Source of the DNA: Haloquadratum sp. J07HQX50
GTDB lineage: Archaea > Halobacteriota > Halobacteria > Halobacteriales > Haloferacaceae
DNA: 16,124 nucleotides
NCBI GenBank assembly: GCA_000416005.1
Contig: KE356562.1
Coordinates: 1,251,296-1,267,419 of the forward strand
Reading direction: 5' to 3'
Shown here: piece by piece, positions 1 through 7,365 of the stretch
Layout of the letters: each line of letters opens with the position of its first letter
Position numbering within the stretch: the first letter of the stretch is position 1
The notes under the pieces: generated by a model
The model's input: the letters and a program-made list of their open reading frames with translations, nothing else
What the model was told of the DNA's origin: nothing
The model's database searches: none
Translations under genes and position numbers: made by a program

Positions 1-1088
1 TCGTCGATATTCTTACTGAACAGGCCTAAGAATCTGACTCGTTCAAGAATCGGGTTTCGTGGGTCCAGTGCCTCATGCAAAACACGCTTTTGAAACGAGA
101 GTTCAGATAATTCCCGGTTGAGATACCAATCAGAGTGGCTGAAATCTGGATCGTCGACATCAGGCACAGCTGATAGATTTCGTGGGCCATACGACACTCT
201 TGCAGGGCCTGAATCTGCTGGATCAGATAATAGACCGACGCCTGAGCCGACGGTCGGTGATGACGGCTGAGAGATAGAGACTGTCAGCTCGTCCCCATCG
301 GGAGACTCGGTCTCATCTTTGATCATCGTGAGCTGGTCCGTGGTGAGTATTTTCGAGTCATCACGATTAACATACGTTTTTCTTGCTGCCACGCTCGTGA
401 ATGAATCAGCGTTCCAATCATATGCAGTGAGTTTGTTCCCGTAAACGCACCCAGTATCTAAGCCGATAGCATATGAGGCCTTGATAGGGTCAGAGAGCAC
501 AGTATGTCCAAAAAATGTCTGAATCGGGCCAGCGTACCGCTCAAACCAAAATGGCCCATCATACCCGTTCTCTGGAGGGACCGACCGACATGTCAGTACT
601 TTTTCGACAGGCTGGTTTTCAAGATTCATTGTTGGGTCAATCCCACCATGAACTGCCATCGCATCCGCCCAAGAGATAACGATTGGGAGTGACTCAAGAT
701 ATGCAATATCGTCACTGTCGAGCGAATCAAGTGACTTACGACCATGGATTAGCTTATCTTCATTATTTCCCCGTATTGAGAGCATGTTGTCGTGGCCTCG
801 GACATACTCCAAGACTGCTTTGCTATTTGGCCCTTTCCTCACAAGATCTCCAACAAAGATGAGAAGATCGTCGGGTGTAAGATCAATCACCGAAACGAGT
901 TGTTCAATTTCATCGATGCATCCATGGACATCGCCAACAATGTAGATATTGTTCCATGCGCTAACATCTACGCGACGATGATATGCACTCACGGATTCAT
1001 GAAGATCAGCATCAGAGATTGGTGCAGAAGAGATATCAGCAAGTGAATGAGTCGACGGAGGACTTCCTGTTGCTGTCCCAGGTTCCAT
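1..1088 (-). CDS. ppk: Metallophosphoesterase-polyphosphate kinase (PPK1) fusion, 3' part off window
   Basis: An uninterrupted minus-strand frame of 362 codons runs off the left edge. Residues about 47-230 are an ApaH/PPP-type phosphoesterase: GDVHG at 52-56, GDLVRKGP at 80-87, RGNNE at 106-110, VHGG at 146-149 and FGHT at 193-196. A polar linker (about 240-318) follows. From residue 321 the sequence ([12 protein letters not shown], then [14 protein letters not shown]) matches the N-terminal domain of PPK1, which makes polyphosphate from ATP in the cytoplasm. The catalytic PPK1 domains would lie outside the window. ATG at 1088 is the only ATG before an upstream in-frame stop at about 1123-1125. 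No Shine-Dalgarno is visible and TATATAT directly precedes it. The usual GNHE motif is GNNE, so the catalytic His is replaced by Asn; phosphatase activity may be altered. Likely reading: a bifunctional or self-regulated polyphosphate or nucleotide enzyme. Domain calls are firm; the fused function is inference. Confidence 0.85.
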   Translation of the reverse strand, partial: MEPGTATGSPPSTHSLADISSAPISDADLHESVSAYHRRVDVSAWNNIYIVGDVHGCIDEIEQLVSVIDLTPDDLLIFVGDLVRKGPNSKAVLEYVRGHDNMLSIRGNNEDKLIHGRKSLDSLDSDDIAYLESLPIVISWADAMAVHGGIDPTMNLENQPVEKVLTCRSVPPENGYDGPFWFERYAGPIQTFFGHTVLSDPIKASYAIGLDTGCVYGNKLTAYDWNADSFTSVAARKTYVNRDDSKILTTDQLTMIKDETESPDGDELTVSISQPSSPTVGSGVGLLSDPADSGPARVSYGPRNLSAVPDVDDPDFSHSDWYLNRELSELSFQKRVLHEALDPRNPILERVRFLGLFSKNID

Positions 1089-1425
1089 ATATATACAGAT
1101 ACTCCGAAAGCCGGTTAACGATTTCTATGAGCACGGAGGAGACTGAGAAGAGAGCAAGGTTGTAACTACATACGGCTGTGGTGAATATAAGCTATGACTT
1201 TGCTCAATCGATGATTGGAGCTGCTTCAGTGGCATTCATACGTGTTCTGGTAGTTTAGTTTCAACTATTTCAGGATAACCCCAAACCTGAGTTAGTACAT
1301 TTTATATAGCGAAATAGAATTTATTATCTGATGCGCAACAGAGTCATTATTTAGAACCGACTGATTGAACTATAGATGCTGGTGACCTCACCATATGAAT
1401 AACAACCAGCAGGTGCGATATATAT
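1089..1425. promoter_or_regulatory. Divergent AT-rich intergenic region with twin TATATATATG starts
   Basis: This 337-nt spacer lies between two divergent genes and must hold both promoters. No ORF or RNA gene is recognised. The decamer TATATATATG covers both start codons: on the minus strand at the ATG at 1088 and on the plus strand at the ATG at 1426. A TTTATATAG stretch near 1301-1309 is another TATA-like candidate for the plus-strand gene. Either the transcripts are leaderless, or these AT tracts are TATA boxes and the true starts lie further inside, for example an in-frame ATG at 1471 for the sulfatase. Confidence 0.4.
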
Positions 1426-2832
1426 ATGAGTAGTTTGTCTGATGATGCTCAGCGGACGACAGATACAAACATGACAGCAACGAATCCACTCAACATTTGT
1501 TTAATTGTGTTGGATTCGGTCAGGGCTGCAAACTGTTCGTTGTATGGCGCTCGTCACAAAACAACGCCGTATCTCTCAACACTGGCGAGCGAATCAACAG
1601 TCTACCGGCAAGCACGGGCTCCCTCCAACTGGAGTCTACCCTCACATGTGAGTCTCTTCACTGGACTTGAGACGCACGTGCATGGAGTAACAATACATCA
1701 CAAACTCACACCAGGCGAAACGGTGTTCGATACACTCGTGGAGCAGCATGGATATCAGACGGGACTGTTCACAGAAAATGGGTTCATTGCGACCGATCAG
1801 GCCGGTATATCGCGCTCATTTCAGACCGTCGAGACTGTCCCAGAGATAGTTCCCACTGAGTACAGTACCGGAGAGAATAATCCAAATCCAGACGGGTTCT
1901 ACTATGCGGACCGTTTTCTTGATTGGATTGATAGCTGTGACGGGCCGTGGGCAGGATGCCTGAATCTAATGGACGCCCACCGTCCATTTGAACCGCAATC
2001 AAAGTATGATAAATGGGGAGATGCAGAAGCGCGGGCATTACAATCGAAGCTTGACCATCGATGGGAATGGGCATTCCACAGTGATGACCAGCCGTTGTGG
2101 AAACTTCATGGGCTTGAATCGCTGTATGATGGAGCAATTCGGCAGGCTGACGCGATTGTTGAATCAGTAGTAGAGAAACTGCGTGAACGGGACCTCTTAG
2201 ATGAAACGGTCGTAATTATATGTGCTGATCACGGAGATGGATTCGGCGAGCCAGGTGCATTAGCGAACGAACCCCCAGCGGTTTCACATATCGTTCCGAT
2301 GAGTGAATCACTTTTACATGTGCCCCTGATTGTTCGACACCCAGGTCGGCAGCGTAGACGCGATATACACGCTCCAGCTGCTCTGACACAGTTTCGCACT
2401 GCAGCTATTGAGGCTGCCACGCACGCTGAGGTTCGTCCAACAGCTTTTATTCCAGATGGCCCAGTCATTGCAACGAAACAACCGGTTACTGGTGATCTAC
2501 GTCGGCGCTATCAACGGGCTGTTGCAGACGCCACTCCATTTTTGTCGCCCAGCCGGGCTGTCTATGTGAGTGGTGTAACCGAAGAGAAGTCAACGTCGAT
2601 CTCAAAGAAGTATCACTGGGGAGAGAAAGCAACACAACTTCGTGTATATGACGCACAATCAATTTCGATTGAGTCTCAGGGGGGAGCCGAAGAGAGTGTC
2701 ACCCAGACAGATCTGCATGAGTCGATTGATCAAGCATTCTCTAAGTTTGAACCAGCCAGTGTACGCGCAGAGCGAACTGGGGAGGTAGATCTTGAGACCA
2801 AGGAACATCTTGAGGCGCTGGGGTATTTTTGA
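1426..2832 (+). CDS. Sulfatase / alkaline-phosphatase-superfamily hydrolase
   Basis: A 468-aa protein with the sulfatase fold. The metal-binding start is LIVLDSVRA (D30), the nucleophile region is NWSLPSHVSLFTG (68-80), the second metal motif is ADHGDGFGEPG (267-277), and the C-terminus ends in the family-typical LEALGYF. In the sulfatase signature C/S-x-P-S-R, this protein has Ser70 at the nucleophile position and His74 instead of Arg. That is the Ser-type form I associate with archaeal homologues, so a formylglycine-dependent aryl sulfatase should not be assumed. Phosphoglycerol-transferase or phosphodiesterase activity on surface glycans is possible. There is no signal peptide, so it probably acts in the cytoplasm or at the inner membrane face. 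It overlaps the following acetyltransferase gene by 1 nt (TGATG), so the two are probably co-transcribed. Start ATG at 1426, with an internal ATG at 1471 as alternative. Confidence 0.85.
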   Translation: MSSLSDDAQRTTDTNMTATNPLNICLIVLDSVRAANCSLYGARHKTTPYLSTLASESTVYRQARAPSNWSLPSHVSLFTGLETHVHGVTIHHKLTPGETVFDTLVEQHGYQTGLFTENGFIATDQAGISRSFQTVETVPEIVPTEYSTGENNPNPDGFYYADRFLDWIDSCDGPWAGCLNLMDAHRPFEPQSKYDKWGDAEARALQSKLDHRWEWAFHSDDQPLWKLHGLESLYDGAIRQADAIVESVVEKLRERDLLDETVVIICADHGDGFGEPGALANEPPAVSHIVPMSESLLHVPLIVRHPGRQRRRDIHAPAALTQFRTAAIEAATHAEVRPTAFIPDGPVIATKQPVTGDLRRRYQRAVADATPFLSPSRAVYVSGVTEEKSTSISKKYHWGEKATQLRVYDAQSISIESQGGAEESVTQTDLHESIDQAFSKFEPASVRAERTGEVDLETKEHLEALGYF

Positions 2833-3424
2833 TGACGTATAATCTCTGGCGCGCGACGCGCAATCAGTATACAAGACGTGTCTATGCAGTTGTTAAACGG
2901 AATGGTCTCACTGCAACGATGTTGTACGACTTTGAGCGCTCACTCGAAAGCTCACGCAGGGAAGATGAAGAGCCTGATACTCGTCAGCTCAGCTGCCGTG
3001 TAAGCGAACCGTCGACGATTAGCTCGATTGACCCTCCCGAAATGGCACTTCATCCTGAGGAGACAGTGATTGCTGCCTGGTGGGGTGGCACCCCATCTGG
3101 ATGCGCTTTTGTTTCACATAATCTCACGCTATATATCGATCCACTTGAGAAGGGGTATAGCTTTGAAACTGGGTATATTCGGCGGGTTTTTTTGCACCGG
3201 AGTATCGGAACTGTGCGATAGCCACGAAATTAATTCAGCAAGCATGCACATATCTCTCAGAGCGTGGCGCAACGACTGCCAAAGCATTGATTACGTTTGA
3301 TAACCTGCCTTCGTTGAACTTATTTCGAGGCTGTGGGTTTGAGGCCGTCGGCTATCACCAATATCTAAGAGTTGGCCCGTTCTGCAGACGGCGAAGTAAA
3401 CGCGACTCAGTGTCATCGGTGTGA
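2832..3424 (+). pseudogene. GNAT-family N-acetyltransferase, frameshifted at a T7 run
   Basis: Starting at the ATG overlapping the sulfatase stop, the frame gives about 129 residues and ends at the TAG near 3219-3221. The acetyl-CoA-binding motif continues in the -1 frame: after FETGYIRRVF the other frame reads APEYRNCAIATKLIQQA, then TFDNLPSLNLFRGCGFEAVGY, ending at TGA 3422-3424. Joined, this is a normal-length GNAT of about 197 aa with motif A and the C-terminal N-x-x-S-x-x-LF-x-x-x-GF signature. The break falls in seven consecutive T at 3187-3193. Adding one T, or a -1 slip on T-TTT-TTG, restores the whole domain. It could be a recent pseudogene, a sequencing error or a frameshift site. 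Its substrate is unknown; pairing with the sulfatase suggests sugar or surface-polymer modification. Confidence 0.75.
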
Positions 3425-4011
3425 TCACGAACGAGTAATGTTCAGTATGAACTCGCAAAGTGACTTGAACTTGGACCGAGATAGATGGTTCATTCTACTG
3501 CTCACCGTTGGCGCTCGCTTGCTCAAGCGTATATCTATATCTGTCACACTCTCATCCGTGGTAAACGACAGGGTTCCTACCCATTTGGAATCCACTATGG
3601 CGTCGGCTCAATGTCCGAGCCTCGCGTTCCGAAGCCCGAAGTGCTCTACAGTGCTATCACAGGCACTCCCATCACCTAATGTGTCATCGCTGTCTGGTTT
3701 CGCAGGACGGCTCTCAGTTCAGCAGTCACTCATCTAAGGCTGGGCGAAACCACATCAGACTGTATAGGGCTCAGATGCGATGGAAAATGGAACATGGTCG
3801 ACACAACTCCTCTCTTAGGAAACCCTGTAGAGCGAAAATAAAGTTTGGTCTCGAAATGAGTAAGACATTGCACGCGATTCATCAAAATCTCGCTTGTCGT
3901 TTAGGTCGGATGACAGATATTAGAACCTCGATAACTCTCAGAGCATGACCCTCTTGTTGTGACAGACACACGACTATACGCTGAGACTCGAATTGATGAG
4001 AGGTTTGATTA
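3425..4011. other. Gene-free stretch, possibly decayed
   Basis: About 590 nt between the acetyltransferase and the membrane-protein gene. Short ORFs exist on the plus strand (for example 3485-3679 and 3679-3948), but none has recognisable motifs, haloarchaeal amino-acid composition or a sensible start context. The opposite strand is full of stops. It may be a decayed gene, but I cannot identify which one. Confidence 0.5.
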
Positions 4012-4071
4012 ATGAGTGCGAAAACGGACAAAAGTCAAACACATGCGCACACGAGAATAGATATGAAATGA
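4012..4071 (+). other. Short upstream ORF, likely displaced N-terminus of the VTT gene
   Basis: ATG at 4012 opens a 19-codon frame, MSAKTDKSQTHAHTRIDMK, whose composition looks like a haloarchaeal N-terminus. It stops at TGA 4069-4071, overlapping the in-frame ATG at 4068 of the VTT gene. The tandem repeat ATGAA-ATGAA (4063-4072) lies exactly at the join. Removing one copy would fuse this peptide in frame to KWFQSEGD of the VTT protein. It is either a frameshifted native N-terminus or a translationally coupled leader ORF. Confidence 0.4.
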
Positions 4072-4769
4072 AGTGGTTTCAATCGGAAGGAGATCGAAAC
4101 AAGGCATTATTACTCGCTGGTGCTGGTATAATCGCTGTTCTCAGTGGGTATCTGCTGTTGCGTACATATGTTCCTATCGTGTTTCAACCAACCGCCCTCC
4201 GAAGTTGGATAGCGCAGTTTGGACTATATGCTCCATTCGTGTTTATTCTTGTTCAAGCACTGCAGGTGATAGTTGCGCCCATCCCTGGACAAGTTGTGGC
4301 ATTAGTAGCAGGCTATCTATTTGGATCCGTTGCTGGAACAATATATAGTATCACTGGTGTTCTCATTGGAAGCGCGGTCGCCTTTTCACTGGCAAAACGC
4401 TTCGGTCGACCGTTCGTTGAAAACACGCTCTCAGAGGATGTAATAGAGCGGTTTGATAGCTTTGTTGCAACAGTTGGATTGCCCGGATTATTTGTATTCG
4501 TGATAATTCCTGGTCTTCCTGATGATGCAGTCTGCTTCCTGAGTGGATTGACAACGTGGCGTTTACGCACATTTATGACCATCATTGCAGTGGGCCGATT
4601 GCCAGCATATGTTGTGACAGTCTATGCGGGGGGTGAATTAGCAAACGCTCAGTATGTCCAAGCAACGCTGCTCATTACGCTCGTTGTCACACTCTCCGTA
4701 GTCGGATACTACAAGCAGGAGGCAATACGAGACATTATCAATTCACTTGAGCCACGACTTCCTTTCTGA
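4068..4769 (+). CDS. VTT-domain (TVP38/TMEM64, DedA-like) membrane protein
   Basis: A 233-aa integral membrane protein from ATG 4068. Hydrophobic segments occur at about residues 15-31, 50-82, 86-110, 137-150, 168-184 and 198-215. Family features include the re-entrant-loop region APIPGQVVALVAGYLFG and, later, the IIPGLPDDAVCFLSGLT segment, matching the VTT/TVP38 pattern with conserved Gly and Pro. Members of this superfamily are linked to lipid scrambling or membrane homeostasis; the substrate here is unknown. A longer in-frame start (TTG 3993 or ATG 3996) adds a Cys-rich, uncharacteristic N-terminus and is disfavoured. No Shine-Dalgarno is evident at 4068. The 5-bp duplication described for 4063-4072 may have cut off the true N-terminus, but the membrane domain is complete either way. 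Confidence 0.82.
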   Translation: MKWFQSEGDRNKALLLAGAGIIAVLSGYLLLRTYVPIVFQPTALRSWIAQFGLYAPFVFILVQALQVIVAPIPGQVVALVAGYLFGSVAGTIYSITGVLIGSAVAFSLAKRFGRPFVENTLSEDVIERFDSFVATVGLPGLFVFVIIPGLPDDAVCFLSGLTTWRLRTFMTIIAVGRLPAYVVTVYAGGELANAQYVQATLLITLVVTLSVVGYYKQEAIRDIINSLEPRLPF

Positions 4770-4894
4770 TGGACTCCTTTCGATATCCTGTCTGCGCTTG
4801 CACATAGATGTGTCAAAAGCACTTGTATAACTACTTAAGCCGTCAAGACTAAGCGACGCCTGAGGAGCAGCTAAAAGGAAAGGTCGGTCCTGTG

Positions 4895-5038
4895 CTATTC
4901 ATATATAGTGGAAAGTAACATTCTTTCCGGGCTGACGACAGGGTTTTCTCCCACAATTTGGTTTTCGGTAATTGTTGACCCCTTGTCTGCGCGTTCCTCT
5001 TGCTTTTGTTCTGCGTCCGCACGAAGAAGTCCGGCCAT
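4895..5038 (-). CDS. Possible small hydrophilic hypothetical protein (47 aa)
   Basis: A minus-strand frame begins MAGLLRADAEQKQEERADKG and ends in STIYE. It is acidic and polar, with a composition more protein-like than the overlapping plus-strand ORF. In-frame codons upstream (PELNP) extend only to a nearby stop. It could be a small gene or the C-terminal relic of a longer one. No family is recognised and no ribosome-binding site is visible. Confidence 0.27.
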   Translation of the reverse strand: MAGLLRADAEQKQEERADKGSTITENQIVGENPVVSPERMLLSTIYE

Positions 5039-5104
5039 CGGATTCAGTTCAGGTAACTATCTTGATTCAGCGAGAGAATCCCGCCTCTCCGGTGAGTGAC
5101 GAGC

Positions 5105-5125
5105 GTTCCGACAGTTAGTTGGAAC
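5105..5125. repeat. Small hairpin, candidate IS left-end structure
   Basis: GTTCC (5105-5109) and GGAAC (5121-5125) form a perfect 5-bp stem with an 11-nt loop in GC-richer DNA upstream of the tnpB relic. IS200/IS605-type elements carry subterminal hairpins recognised as single strands, so this may mark the left end. The stem is short and could be chance. Confidence 0.22.
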
Positions 5126-5181
5126 CGAGGAGCGAGCAGGGCGGGAGTGAATCGCGTAAGCTCCGGTAAGAAACCGCCACG

Positions 5182-5325
5182 TCACTGCTGGTCTTGAGTT
5201 TCCAGCGCTTCCAGACCAGCTTCTAACACCTCTGCATAGGCTTCCGAGAGGTTCAGGTCGTCCGCTTCTGCGTAGTGTTTGATGTGTCCGTGGATTGGCC
5301 AGTCAATGTCGATGTTTGGTCTCAT
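5182..5325 (-). CDS. Ribbon-helix-helix-like small protein (47 aa), divergent from tnpB
   Basis: The protein begins MRPNIDIDWPIHGHIKHYAE and continues through ADDLNLSEAYAEVLEAGLEALE. A short N-terminal strand (NIDIDW), helix, turn (LNLS) and second helix match the ribbon-helix-helix (Arc/CopG) layout, although it is minimal in length. ATG at 5325 and TGA at 5182 give a clean acidic frame. It lies 39 nt from the tnpB start in the opposite direction, so the two would share a promoter region with the AT-rich ATTATATTTT. This suggests a repressor of the transposon or a cargo regulator. Unlike tnpB it has no lesion. The fold call is from pattern only; DNA binding is inferred. Confidence 0.6.
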   Translation of the reverse strand: MRPNIDIDWPIHGHIKHYAEADDLNLSEAYAEVLEAGLEALETQDQQ

Positions 5326-5364
5326 CAGTGGACTTGTTAGATATTGGGACTGATTATATTTTGA

Positions 5365-6793
5365 ATGAAGCGCACCAACACGTTCGCCGTGCGACCGCTC
5401 TCCGACGATGGTGAGCAGGTGTTACGGTACGGGACCTGTTGAACGCTTCCGCTGCTCTCTGGAACGAAATAAACTACCAGCGCCTCATGCGCTACAACGA
5501 CCAAGACGGCTTCGAGGGCGAAGATGTGTGGGGCGCCGATACCGGCGCTCTCGAAGGCAAATACAAAGACGTCCTCGGCGCGTCCACCGCTCAAACTGTC
5601 CGGCGAGCAAACAGCGAAGCGTGGCGCGGGTTCTTGGAGAACAAGAAGGCGTATCACGACGAATCGAACACATCGGTCACGGAACACTCGGAACCGCCGG
5701 GCTTCCGTGGCAACGAAGACGACAGAGGTGTTCTCAAAGCCGTCGTCCGAAAAGACGCATGTGCTGTCGAATGGGGCGACCGCTGCCGACTTGAGATGGT
5801 CGTCGGAAAAGAACTCCGCGACAAGCACAACAGCCCGCAAAGCCGTCTCCGCCTGGAAATCGTTGGCGGCCCGAACTGATCTGATTACGACGATCAAGGG
5901 CGGTTGGAACTGTGGTACGACGAGACTGATTGCACTTTCCGAGCTTCGTAACCCATGACTATTACTGATGCACGGGATACTCCACTGGCCGATCACGGGG
6001 CCGCTCTGGACATTGATGCGAACAATCTCGTCGCCTGTACCACCATGACCGGCGAGCAATACCTGTACGAAGGCCGCGGGTTGTTCCAGTGATTTCGTGA
6101 GACGGCGCGAGAAATCGCCCGGTGACAGTCAAAGCTTGAAGAAGGCAGGTACAGTAGCGAGCGTATTCGGCGGCTGTACCGAAAGCGAACCCGTCGTTGG
6201 GACCACGCACAAGAAGCACTGTGTCGTGACCTGCTGGAACGGCTGTACGCCGAGGGCGTGGACACGGTGTATATCGGTAGGTTGACCGACGTACTCGAAA
6301 CGTACTGGTCAGTCGAGACGAACGCCAAGACCCACAATATCTGGGCGTTCAAGCAGTTCACCGAGCGACTGGCGTGTACCACCGAGGAATACGGGATTGG
6401 GGTCGAAGTCCGGTCGGAAGCGTGGACCAGGAGTGCTCGCGGTTCGACAGACCGAACGACACGGCACCAAGACACGCTCACCTGCCCATGTAGGTTTCGA
6501 GGGCCATGCCGACCTTACAGCTTCAGAGACGTTCCTGAAGCGGCATACGAACAACAAAGTCAGGCAGATGGCACTGCCCGTGCGGTTGGAGTGGGACAGC
6601 CACGAATGGCTGGAGCTATCACACTCTCCTGCGAGGGAACATCCCAAATAACAGCGCACAGACCCGAGTACCGTCCACCGTGACGGGAATGTTGCTTTCG
6701 GGGAATCGGCATAGCCGAGACTCCCACGGGGGAAACCCCGCCGTTCACCGCGGGGAGGATGTCATCGCCCTTCAGTCACAGTGTGCATCTTGA
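5365..6793 (+). pseudogene. tnpB: TnpB (RNA-guided nuclease of IS1341-type element), multiply disrupted
   Basis: The N-terminus MKRTNTFAVRPLSDDGEQVL starts at 5365. A tandem TACGG duplication (5423-5432) then shifts the frame. The main frame resumes with LLNASAALWNEINYQRLM and runs through STAQTVRRANSEAWRGF and the RuvC-like [11 protein letters not shown] (canonical DxGxxN has Asp for Gly). In-frame stops are TGA 5877, TAA 5949, TGA 6090 and TGA 6123. The zinc-binding segment has lost its first CxxC near 6420-6450. An extra T at about 6495-6497 shifts to the frame with [18 protein letters not shown], which stops at 6651. A further frame after about 6700 reads to TGA 6791. Intact relatives are about 430 aa and cut DNA guided by omega-RNA; this copy cannot make a working protein. 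Confidence 0.88.
6660..6764 (+). ncRNA. Candidate omega-RNA/right-end scaffold of the tnpB element
   Basis: The 3' end of tnpB overlaps a GC-rich stretch with the stem CCCCGC (6737-6742) pairing GCGGGG (6751-6756) around an 8-nt loop, followed by AGGATGTCA. TnpB guide RNAs derive from the element's right end with the scaffold ending at the boundary, so the DNA after about 6764 would be the guide. This copy is probably inactive because tnpB is ruined, although the RNA could serve a related TnpB in trans. Ends are estimated. Confidence 0.4.
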
Positions 6794-7365
6794 GAACTCT
6801 CGTTTGTCTTCCCTATGGGGCCGTGACGTGGACCGATCAAATGAGACTCCATCAGAATCTGTGTCAGCGCCCTGGGCTGCCGCTGGTCAGCGTGGGGTAG
6901 GAACACTCGTTGTCTCCGTCACAGGAGGACTCGTGGAATCAGCGGCCTTGGGGTCGAACACGAGTGGTTCGCGAATCTGCGAGTCCCGTCATCACGACAC
7001 AGATTTCCGTTCAACCGCGATATCGATGGTTTCACTGCGTTATCCCGAGTTCTCTGGGTATGACTCGATATCGGGTGACAAGTGTCCACAAGTGAGTCCG
7101 ATTCTGAGGCCGGTTGACTGGCAGCTCATAACTGGCAACACGTGTGGCTGTCAGCTACTCTCTTAAATGAGCGATGATATTTAAAGATGTGTGTCGTTCA
7201 GTTTGCTGTTGGCTTCTTCCCGACCTCATCAAAGGTTGAGTTCAGATTATCCGCTTCGACAGCCGAATGAAGTCTGTTGACAGAGCGATCTGAGCGTTAC
7301 TCAACCGCCGACTTCGGGACGGCTCAGGGACCAAAGTGTGCGATCAGATTGTACCCCTGGCAACT
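6794..7365. other. No supported gene; possible gene remnant at 7198-7299
   Basis: A plus-strand frame (6759-7166) is open for 135 codons, but it overlaps the transposon end, has no motif and is rich in Ser and Gly typical of an antisense or GC-rich chance ORF. On the minus strand a short clean frame at 7198-7296 reads RLHSAVEADNLNSTFDEVGK and stops, preceded by an in-frame TAA at 7297-7299. It looks like the C-terminal scrap of a decayed protein of unknown identity. Confidence 0.45.

Larger units (their letters stand above)
5182..6793 (+). mobile_element. Decayed IS200/IS605-superfamily (IS1341-type) element
   Basis: The span holds a wrecked tnpB and its GC-rich 3' end with a conserved hairpin, plus the divergent small gene. 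No TnpA (Y1 transposase) gene is present, as expected for IS1341-type, tnpB-only elements. The left boundary is not established: it may be near the 5105-5125 hairpin, or just upstream of tnpB. The right boundary probably lies just after GGATGTCA at about 6757-6764, unless the element extends to the restored tnpB stop at 6791-6793. Confidence 0.6.

Noticed and set aside
5337..6059. 240-codon open frame on the minus strand
   Set aside because: It is antisense to the recognisable tnpB pseudogene and its composition is that of a reverse-strand shadow in GC-rich DNA.
6759..7166. 135-aa plus-strand ORF after the transposon
   Set aside because: It begins inside the transposon end, has no motif or start context and has a Ser/Gly-rich chance composition.
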